Source: Clostridium folliculivorans
GTDB lineage: Bacteria > Bacillota > Clostridia > Clostridiales > Clostridiaceae
Direction of reading: 5' to 3'
Length of the DNA stretch: 46,142 bases
Assembly: GCF_024341905.1 (NCBI RefSeq)
Contig: NZ_BQXY01000016.1
Coordinates: 1-46,142 of the forward strand
How positions within the stretch are numbered: position 1 is the stretch's first letter; each line of letters starts with the position of its first letter. The notes below the pieces were generated by a model. It was not told the origin of the DNA. It searched no databases and was given only the letters and a program-made list of their open reading frames with translations. The translations under genes and the position numbers were made by a program. Below, in pieces: positions 40,382 through 46,142 of the stretch.

Positions 40382-42190
40382 ATGAAGCAAAGAAAAATTA
40401 TTAACAACACTAAAAGGTCCTTTGTAGTTATAGGAATTATAACATTCTTATTTGCTATATTATTTTTTAGATTGGGTTTTTTGATGATTGTCAGAAAAAA
40501 CTTTCTTGTAGCTAAAGCAGAATCACAGTCTTCATATCAACAGACAATTATGCCTAAGAGAGGGAGTATACTAGATACCAACGGTCAGCAGCTTGCGGTT
40601 AGTGGTGATGTTTATAAATTAAGTTTAGACTTACTTGAGGTTCATAATTATGCAGATACTAAAAGTAGAAAAACTGGAGATAAGCCTCAAGAAATAGTGA
40701 AGGATATAGCGGATAAATTTGCAGATATTTTGGGCAAAGATAAAAAAGAAGTTGAAGACTTCATGGAGAAAGAAAATGATCAAGGGGTTTATCCAAGAGG
40801 ATTGCCTCTCGCTAGAAAGATAGAAAAAAATCAAATAGATAAAATAAAAGAATTAAGAGATAAAAATAGCTATAATTTTGTGATTATAGAAAATGATACT
40901 AATAGATACTATCCTAACAATAATTTTCTTGCTCAGGTTTTAGGGGGAGTAGATTTAGATGGAAAAGGGTTATTTGGATTAGAGCAATACTACAATAAAG
41001 ATCTAACAGGGGTTCCGGGAGTTAGCATAAGTCAAGTTGATAGAAAATCTAGAGATCTACCATATTCTAATCAAATATATACTCAGCCTGTAAATGGGAA
41101 GGACTTAACTACAACTATAAATTCAAGAATTCAATATGCTTGTGAAGAGATAGCCTCAAAAACAATGCAGTCAACAAAAGCTGAATCAGTAAGAATAATC
41201 GTTACTAATCCTAGAAATGGTGAAATACTTGCAATGGTAAATAAACCAGATTACGACCCTAATAATCCGAGTAAGGGAGTTAAGGATAGCAAGCAATTTT
41301 CTGAGGTTACTAGGAATGGTGTTGTAAGTGATGCTTTTGAACCTGGATCAACCTTTAAGCTAGTAACGATGTCAGCAGCGTTGCAGGAAGGAAAAGTTAA
41401 TAACGATTATCATTTTTTTGATCCAGGATATGCTTTGGTAAATGGACAAAGAATAAATTGCTGGAAGCTAGAGGGGCATGGAGCGGAAAATCTAGTTGAT
41501 CTACTTAAAAACTCATGTAATCCTGGGTTTATAGATCTTGGAAAAAAAGTTGGCAAGGAAAAGATGAATGAATATATATCAAACTTTGGTTTTGGAAAAC
41601 TTTCAGGTATTGATTTTCCTGGTGAAACTCCAGGTATTGTAAAGTCAACTGACCAAATAAGCCCAGTAGATCTTGCGACTATATCATTTGGTCAGACAGA
41701 TGCTGCATCAATGGTTCAGCTTATAGGAGCTATAAATACAGTATTTAATGATGGAGTGTATACAACACCACATTTTATGAAAAACTTATCAGAAGTTGAT
41801 GCTGACGGAAATAGGAAGATAGTCTCTACCTATGAAGAGAAAAATAGCAGACAGGTTTTAAGTAAAAATATTGCTAATGAAGTAGCTGGATTTTTACAGG
41901 ATACTGTATCTACTGGGTCGGGTAAACTTGCATATGTAGAAGGCTATGGTATAGGTGGTAAGACTGGAACTGCGCAAAAACCAAAGAAAGATGGAAAAGG
42001 ATATGATGATAAAAAATTTATAGCTTCATTTATCGGTGGAGCTCCATATAACGATCCGAAGGTAAGTCTTTTGATAACTATAGATTCACCAGAAGGGGAG
42101 CATATGGGAGGAGAAGTTGCAGCGCCGGTTGCTCATGATCTATTCCAAGAGATATTTAAGATAATGAACATACAACCAACTGTTAAATAA
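40382..42190 (+). CDS. Class B penicillin-binding protein (peptidoglycan transpeptidase)
   Basis: The 602-residue protein cross-links peptidoglycan. It has one N-terminal membrane anchor (about 13-35), a dimerisation domain starting PKRGSILDTNGQQLA, and the transpeptidase domain with S323-T-F-K326, S378-C-N380 and K527-T-G-T. No PASTA domain follows the catalytic domain. It resembles PBP2/SpoVD-type enzymes for division, elongation or spore cortex, and the sequence does not decide which. GGAGG lies 7 bases upstream. A 7-codon reading frame and mrnC follow closely. Confidence 0.92.
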   Translation: MKQRKIINNTKRSFVVIGIITFLFAILFFRLGFLMIVRKNFLVAKAESQSSYQQTIMPKRGSILDTNGQQLAVSGDVYKLSLDLLEVHNYADTKSRKTGDKPQEIVKDIADKFADILGKDKKEVEDFMEKENDQGVYPRGLPLARKIEKNQIDKIKELRDKNSYNFVIIENDTNRYYPNNNFLAQVLGGVDLDGKGLFGLEQYYNKDLTGVPGVSISQVDRKSRDLPYSNQIYTQPVNGKDLTTTINSRIQYACEEIASKTMQSTKAESVRIIVTNPRNGEILAMVNKPDYDPNNPSKGVKDSKQFSEVTRNGVVSDAFEPGSTFKLVTMSAALQEGKVNNDYHFFDPGYALVNGQRINCWKLEGHGAENLVDLLKNSCNPGFIDLGKKVGKEKMNEYISNFGFGKLSGIDFPGETPGIVKSTDQISPVDLATISFGQTDAASMVQLIGAINTVFNDGVYTTPHFMKNLSEVDADGNRKIVSTYEEKNSRQVLSKNIANEVAGFLQDTVSTGSGKLAYVEGYGIGGKTGTAQKPKKDGKGYDDKKFIASFIGGAPYNDPKVSLLITIDSPEGEHMGGEVAAPVAHDLFQEIFKIMNIQPTVK

Positions 42191-42205
42191 CAGGAGGATG
42201 TTTGA

Positions 42206-42229
42206 ATGATTCAAAATAAGCTTAGTTAA
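42206..42229 (+). CDS. Possible 7-codon mini-ORF between the PBP and mrnC genes
   Basis: The reading frame MIQNKLS has an AGGAGG seven bases before its ATG and stops 22 bases before the mrnC ATG, which has its own AAGGAG. It may be a leader peptide, a remnant start of a lost gene, or chance. I cannot assign a function. Confidence 0.35.
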   Translation: MIQNKLS

Positions 42230-42251
42230 AGCCAAATATTAAGGAGATTAC

Positions 42252-42668
42252 ATGTTAGAAGATTTACTTTATAAAAAGTTAACTAAAGAAGAGGCTAGGA
42301 GATTAAACTCACTTCAATTAGCATTTGTAGGAGATGGAGTTTATGAAGTTTTTATAAGAAATTATATATTGCTTGAAAATAAGGAACTATCAGCACATAA
42401 AATTCATGTTAAGGCTATTCAGTATGTAAAAGCACATGGACAAAGTGAAATCATGAAGGTTTTGGAGTCAGAGCTTAGTGAAGATGAGTTTTATATTTTT
42501 AAAAGAGGAAGAAATGCTAAATCAGCAACAGTTCCTAAGAATGCAGATGTTATTGAATATAGATCTGCCACTGGATTTGAAGCGTTAGTTGGTTACTTAT
42601 TCCTTATAGGAGATAAAGAAAGATTGCTTTATGTTTTGAATAGAAGTGTAGAGGTAATTAATCCTTAA
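42252..42668 (+). CDS. mrnC: Mini-ribonuclease III
   Basis: MrnC is an RNase III-like enzyme without a double-stranded-RNA-binding domain that matures 23S rRNA in B. subtilis. The 138-residue protein has the RNase III signature region LQLAFVGDGVYEVFIRNYIL with the catalytic Asp, and the second catalytic region ATGFEALVGYLFL with its Glu. AAGGAG lies 6 bases before the ATG. Its position after cysS and before rlmB is the same as in B. subtilis, here with proBA and a PBP inserted. Confidence 0.95.
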   Translation: MLEDLLYKKLTKEEARRLNSLQLAFVGDGVYEVFIRNYILLENKELSAHKIHVKAIQYVKAHGQSEIMKVLESELSEDEFYIFKRGRNAKSATVPKNADVIEYRSATGFEALVGYLFLIGDKERLLYVLNRSVEVINP

Positions 42669-42679
42669 AATTATAAGAT

Positions 42680-42717
42680 TTTAACTATATAACTATTTAA
42701 ATAGTTATATAGTTAAA
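42680..42717. repeat. 38-bp perfect AT-rich palindrome after mrnC
   Basis: Left arm TTTAACTATATAACTATTT (42680-42698) and its exact reverse complement (42699-42717) meet without spacer. Partial copies of the right arm (TATATAGTTAAA) follow at 42722-42733. No T-run follows, so it is a doubtful terminator. Confidence 0.9.
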
Positions 42718-42914
42718 TATTTATATAGTTAAAAATATAAAAATATAACAATTTAAAAAGTTAAGAATTTATAGTTAAATTCAGTAGTTGATAGTTTTTT
42801 TTGTAAGCTTTGTATAGCTACAAAAGATTATATTCTTGAAGAATAATAAGATAATATTGAAATGTTTGTTTAATGTTATTTATATAAGCAATAATATTAA
42901 GAGGAGTGGACAGT

Positions 42915-43655
42915 TTGAGTTTAAAAGTTAAGTTAATACAATATACCCCTGAGGCTGAGAAAGTTATTGCAGCAGCAGCTAAACTTTGTTATAGTTCAGT
43001 TGGAATCGATTCTATTATGGACAATCTGAATGAAGAAAGCACAGATAAGTTTTTGAATATGCTTGTATCTATAGGACATGAATCGCCTATAGAACATGTA
43101 TCCTTTACTTTTGGAGTAGAAGGTGTGTCTAGAAGTTTAAGTCATCAATTGGTAAGACATAGAATAGCATCATACTCTCAACAAAGCCAAAGGTACGTAA
43201 AACTAAATCAATTTGAGTATATAATACCGCCAAGTATAGAGAGTGATGAAAAAGCAAAAGAGGTATACATAGCTGCTATGGAAAAGAGCCAAGAGGCTTA
43301 TGATTCCTTGGTGGAGATTTTGAAGACTAATTACATAAGTTCTGGTATAGATGAAAAGAGTGCGGAAAAAAAGGCTATTGAAGATGCAAGATATGTTTTT
43401 CCAAATGCCTGCGAGACAAAAGTAGTTTTTACTATGAATGCAAGAAGTTTGATGAATTTCTTCCATCATAGATGCTGTAACAGAGCGCAATGGGAAATAA
43501 GAGCCATGGCAGATGAAATGCTTGAAGAAGTTAAAAAGGTTTGTCCGACTCTATTTAAAAAAGCTGGACCTAATTGCGTCAAAGGAGCTTGCCCAGAAGG
43601 GAAGATGACTTGCGGTAAAATAGTTGAAGTTAGGGAAAAATACTTAGGAAAATAG
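42915..43655 (+). CDS. thyX: Flavin-dependent thymidylate synthase
   Basis: ThyX makes dTMP from dUMP using methylene-tetrahydrofolate, FAD and NADPH. The 246-residue protein has the ThyX motif RHRIASYSQQSQR (residues 81-93) and a C-terminal RCCNRAQWEIR. The TTG at 42915 lies 8 bases after GAGGAG; a GTG at 42906 overlaps that site. It lies between mrnC and rlmB. Tmk at 6463 acts on its product. Confidence 0.96.
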   Translation: MSLKVKLIQYTPEAEKVIAAAAKLCYSSVGIDSIMDNLNEESTDKFLNMLVSIGHESPIEHVSFTFGVEGVSRSLSHQLVRHRIASYSQQSQRYVKLNQFEYIIPPSIESDEKAKEVYIAAMEKSQEAYDSLVEILKTNYISSGIDEKSAEKKAIEDARYVFPNACETKVVFTMNARSLMNFFHHRCCNRAQWEIRAMADEMLEEVKKVCPTLFKKAGPNCVKGACPEGKMTCGKIVEVREKYLGK

Positions 43656-43685
43656 GAATACAAGATTTAAGGAGATGAAACACTT

Positions 43686-44558
43686 ATGGCTCAAAGAATG
43701 AACAAAAGCAATAATAAAAATGAGAATAAGACTGATTATAAAAAGAATAATAAGTTTGTTAAGAATGAAGTTGTTAAAAAGAACACAAGAGAAGATAGAA
43801 GAGAAGTAGACGCTTTGATTAGAGAAGATGTAGTAGTAGGTAGAAATGCAGTTATCGAAGCTTTAAAGTCTGATACAACTATAGAACAAATATTAATTGC
43901 CAACGGTAATATGGAAGGTTCTATTAATAAGGTTATTGCAATGGCCAAAGATAAAAAAGTTGTTATTAAAGAAGTGGATAGAAAAAAACTAGACTCAATT
44001 AGTGAAACAGGAGCGCATCAAGGTGTAATTGCAATAGTAACTCCATTTAAATATTCAGAAGTAGAGGATATACTTAAATACGCAGAAGAAAAAGGTGAAA
44101 AGCCGTTTATTGTAATATTGGATGAACTTGAAGATCCTCATAACCTTGGATCAATAGTTAGAACTGCTGAGCTTTCTGGAGTACATGGGATAATAATTCC
44201 TAAAAGAAGAAATGTTGGAATAACACCAACTGTGTATAAATCAGCTGCAGGTGCCATAGAACATATGAAGATTGCTAAGGTTACAAACATAAATGCAGTT
44301 ATTGATGAATTAAAGGAAGCTGGTGTATGGGTATATGGTGCTGAAATAGACGGTGACTCATATTCCTACGAGACTGATTTTTCTGGAGCGTGCGCTTTGA
44401 TTATAGGTAGTGAAGGAAGAGGTATGTCTAAACTTACAAAAGATAAGTGTGATAAACTAGTTAAGATACCTATGGTAGGAAAAATAAACTCTTTAAATGC
44501 TTCAGTTGCAGGTGGGATCATGATGTATGAAATATTAAAATCGAGACTATTGAAATAG
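43686..44558 (+). CDS. rlmB: 23S rRNA 2'-O-ribose methyltransferase (RlmB/TrmH family)
   Basis: The 290-residue SPOUT-class methyltransferase has a Lys/Asn-rich N-terminal tail (1-45), an L30e-like substrate domain (about 48-120), and the catalytic domain with motif 1 DELEDPHNLGSIVRTAE, motif 2 IIGSEGRGMS and motif 3 NSLNASVAGGIMMYE. AAGGAG lies 11 bases before the ATG, slightly long. The stop codon lies in the loop of a small hairpin. yacP follows after 23 bases. The exact rRNA target (G2251 in E. coli) is taken from the family. Confidence 0.92.
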   Translation: MAQRMNKSNNKNENKTDYKKNNKFVKNEVVKKNTREDRREVDALIREDVVVGRNAVIEALKSDTTIEQILIANGNMEGSINKVIAMAKDKKVVIKEVDRKKLDSISETGAHQGVIAIVTPFKYSEVEDILKYAEEKGEKPFIVILDELEDPHNLGSIVRTAELSGVHGIIIPKRRNVGITPTVYKSAAGAIEHMKIAKVTNINAVIDELKEAGVWVYGAEIDGDSYSYETDFSGACALIIGSEGRGMSKLTKDKCDKLVKIPMVGKINSLNASVAGGIMMYEILKSRLLK

Positions 44559-44581
44559 TTTCAATAGAGTAGAGTGATATT

Positions 44582-45091
44582 GTGAGAATAATATATATTG
44601 ATGGATATAACGTTATAAACAGTTGGCCGAATTTAAATAAGATTAAAGATTATAGTTTCGAGTCAGCTAGACAACAGCTTATTGATACTATGCAGAATTA
44701 TGGAAGTTATAAATCTTCCAAAATAGTTATAGTGTTTGATGCTCACAAAGTGGGCGGAAATATGGAAAAGAAAGATATAGCTGGAATGGTCACTGTGGTC
44801 TTCACTAAAGACGGAGAAACTGCTGATGGATATATAGAGAGAATGATAAATAACATAGGCCGAAAAGTTGAGGTTTTTGTTGTGACTTCAGACTGGTTAG
44901 AACAACAAACGATTTTTCAAAGAGGTGCTGTAAGGATGTCTTCTTTAGAGTTTTATAACGAAGTTTTATCCATAGAGGATAAGATAAGGAAAAAAACAGA
45001 AAAAAGTAAATTGAAGCAAAAAAACTTATTAGAAGATAGTATAGATAAAAAAATACTGGAAGAACTTGAGAAAATACGCAGGAGTCGTTGA
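44582..45091 (+). CDS. NYN-domain RNase, Rae1 (YacP)-like
   Basis: The 169-residue protein has the NYN/PIN-like start IIYIDGYNVINSWP with the first catalytic Asp, VIVFDAHKVGGN, and TKDGETADGYIERMI. YacP (Rae1) enters the ribosome A-site and cleaves some mRNAs in B. subtilis. The basic C-terminal tail (about 140-169) is rich in Lys. The start is GTG with GAGTGA upstream. The order rlmB-yacP-sigH matches B. subtilis. Confidence 0.92.
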   Translation: MRIIYIDGYNVINSWPNLNKIKDYSFESARQQLIDTMQNYGSYKSSKIVIVFDAHKVGGNMEKKDIAGMVTVVFTKDGETADGYIERMINNIGRKVEVFVVTSDWLEQQTIFQRGAVRMSSLEFYNEVLSIEDKIRKKTEKSKLKQKNLLEDSIDKKILEELEKIRRSR

Positions 45092-45163
45092 TTTTACTTG
45101 ACTTAGAAAGATTGACTGATTTATAATTATTTAAGTAGCATCAGTGGTTAAAGGGGGGATAGT

Positions 45164-45802
45164 GTGGAGACGAGAGGTAGAGATAATAGCTTTGTAGAGT
45201 TTAAAGAAATTTCTGACGAAGAAGTTGTAATTAGAGCCAAAAAGGGTAATACTAATGCACAAGAGTACCTTATTAATAAATATGAAAACTTTGTCAAGAC
45301 AAAGGCAAGATCATATTTTCTTATTGGAGCTGACAAAGAAGATATTTATCAAGAAGGTATGATAGGTTTGTATAAATCTATTAGGGATTTTAATCCTGAA
45401 AAGCTTACATCCTTTAAGGCGTTTGCTGAACTATGTGTCACTAGGCAGATAATAACAGCAATAAAAACTGCAACAAGGCAAAAACATATTCCTCTAAATA
45501 CTTATGTTTCCCTTAATAAACCTATATATGATGAAGAATCTGACAGAACATTGCTTGATGTACTCACTGGGCTTAAAATAACAGACCCAGAAGAACTTAT
45601 AATAAGCAAGGAAGAAATGACTCATATTGAAAAAGAAATGGGAAGAGTGCTTTCAGATCTTGAGATGGAGGTACTTATGTCTTATTTAGATGGCAAGTCA
45701 TATCAAGAAATTGCTTGTGATTTAGATAGGCAGGCTAAGTCGATAGATAATGCGCTGCAAAGAGTAAAAAGAAAGTTAGAAAAATGTTTAAATATTAAAT
45801 AA
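45164..45802 (+). CDS. sigH: RNA polymerase sigma-H
   Basis: SigH drives early sporulation genes. The 212-residue protein has sigma region 2 (IYQEGMIGLYKSIRDFNPEK) and region 4 (DLEMEVLMSYLDGKSYQEIACDLDRQAKSIDNALQRVKRKL), in the length and order of Spo0H. The start is GTG with a run of six G residues 5 bases upstream. It precedes tRNA-Thr and tuf, as in other clostridia. Confidence 0.95.
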   Translation: METRGRDNSFVEFKEISDEEVVIRAKKGNTNAQEYLINKYENFVKTKARSYFLIGADKEDIYQEGMIGLYKSIRDFNPEKLTSFKAFAELCVTRQIITAIKTATRQKHIPLNTYVSLNKPIYDEESDRTLLDVLTGLKITDPEELIISKEEMTHIEKEMGRVLSDLEMEVLMSYLDGKSYQEIACDLDRQAKSIDNALQRVKRKLEKCLNIK

Positions 45803-45820
45803 TACAAAATACAAAAAATA

Positions 45821-45849
45821 TTGACAAAAAAAATTAATGGTAGTAAACT
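45821..45849 (+). promoter_or_regulatory. Likely promoter of tRNA-Thr
   Basis: TTGACA (45821-45826) and TAAACT (45844-45849) are spaced by 17 bases. A perfect TATAAT is nearby at 45851-45856 but is 24 bases from the -35. Confidence 0.65.
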
Positions 45850-45893
45850 TTATAATTGGTATATGTTATATATCAATTATATTATATAAAACT

Positions 45894-45969
45894 GCTCACG
45901 TAGCTCAGTCGGTAGAGCGTCACCTTGGTAAGGTGGAGGTCGACGGTTCAATCCCGTTCGTGAGCTCCA
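45894..45969 (+). tRNA. tRNA-Thr (GGT), CCA encoded
   Basis: The acceptor stem GCTCACG pairs with CGTGAGC, the D-arm has AGCTCAGTCGGTAGAGC, the anticodon loop TTGGTAA gives GGT, and the T-arm GACGGTTCAATCCCGTT and encoded CCA are present. It lies just before tuf. Confidence 0.96.
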
Positions 45970-46030
45970 TTTTTTGGAATTTACAAAACGCTAGGCAAAG
46001 TTTATCAAATTAAAAAAGGAGGAACACACA

Positions 46031-46142
46031 ATGGCAAAGTCTAAATTTGAAAGAAATAAGCCACACGTAAATATCGGAACAATAGGACACGTAGACCACG
46101 GTAAGACAACATTAACAGCTGCAATAACATCAGTATTAGCAA
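46031..46142 (+). CDS. tuf: Elongation factor Tu, 3' end cut by window edge
   Basis: EF-Tu carries aminoacyl-tRNA to the ribosome. The first 37 residues, MAKSKFERNKPHVNIGTIGH then VDHGKTTLTAAITSVLA, include the GTP-binding P-loop GHVDHGKTT. AAAGGAGGA lies 8 bases before the ATG. The gene continues past the window. Confidence 0.97.
   Translation, partial: MAKSKFERNKPHVNIGTIGHVDHGKTTLTAAITSVLA

Noticed and set aside
42721..42780. AT-rich repeats after the palindrome as a CRISPR-like array
   Set aside because: The repeated strings are short, irregular in spacing and low in complexity, with no unique spacers and no cas genes.
45851..45856. TATAAT as the -10 of tRNA-Thr
   Set aside because: It is 24 bases from the TTGACA; TAAACT at 17 bases fits better, although the true start was not determined.

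Overview
The window is AT-rich and reads as the chromosome of a Clostridium sensu stricto (Firmicutes). The evidence is a 5S rRNA end with tRNA-Phe and tRNA-Cys, strong GGAGG ribosome binding sites with frequent TTG and GTG starts, a sporulation gene (gin/csfB), CtsR and T-box control, and the clostridial order tmk-darA-holB-ricT, ctsR-mcsA-mcsB-clpC, radA-disA-yacL-ispD, proS-cysS, mrnC-thyX-rlmB-yacP-sigH-tRNA-Thr-tuf. DnaA-box-like sites near the left edge and this gene order suggest the replication origin is not far away. The species cannot be named from the sequence alone.

Layout. 1-330: end of an rRNA operon. 389-521: intergenic stretch with three DnaA-box-like sites. 523-4589: LD-carboxypeptidase, CorA-type transporter, a small membrane protein and an M20-like protein. 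4749-9593: gin, a PLP decarboxylase, tmk, the c-di-AMP receptor darA, holB, ricT and a metal-binding-fold protein without its cysteines. 9692-10551: a 2[4Fe-4S] ferredoxin and a metallo-beta-lactamase-fold protein. 10714-15258: the CtsR-controlled protein quality operon. 15566-28270: a block of mostly accessory genes lying between clpC and radA, which are neighbours in many relatives. It holds a thioredoxin-reductase-like / glutaredoxin / GapN operon behind a CsoR/CstR-type operator, a TrmB regulator with a MATE exporter, signal peptidase I, a broken ECF sigma / DUF4179 pair, a CBS protein, a rhomboid-like protein, a second glutaredoxin, and gntR-nagB under a dre-type operator. 28625-37505: radA, disA, a Cys-rich MazG-like protein, yacL, ispD, T-box-controlled proS, and cysS. 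37506-46142: proBA behind a structured leader, a class B PBP, mrnC, thyX, rlmB, yacP, sigH, tRNA-Thr and the start of tuf.

How the genes fit together. Most are housekeeping: dTMP supply (thyX, tmk), replication clamp loading (holB), c-di-AMP synthesis and sensing (disA, darA), arginine phosphorylation and Clp proteolysis (mcsA, mcsB, clpC), proline synthesis and charging (proBA, proS), and tRNA/rRNA maturation and turnover (mrnC, rlmB, yacP). The more unusual signals are regulatory: a CsoR/CstR-like palindrome over the start of the redox operon; a different palindrome in the promoter spacer of the second glutaredoxin; a 13-bp tandem duplication that puts an ECF sigma gene out of frame and could be a reversible switch; a structured, terminator-ended leader before proB; and an LD-carboxypeptidase gene with a good ribosome binding site but no AUG, GUG or UUG at the expected place. 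No CRISPR array, insertion sequence or prophage was seen.
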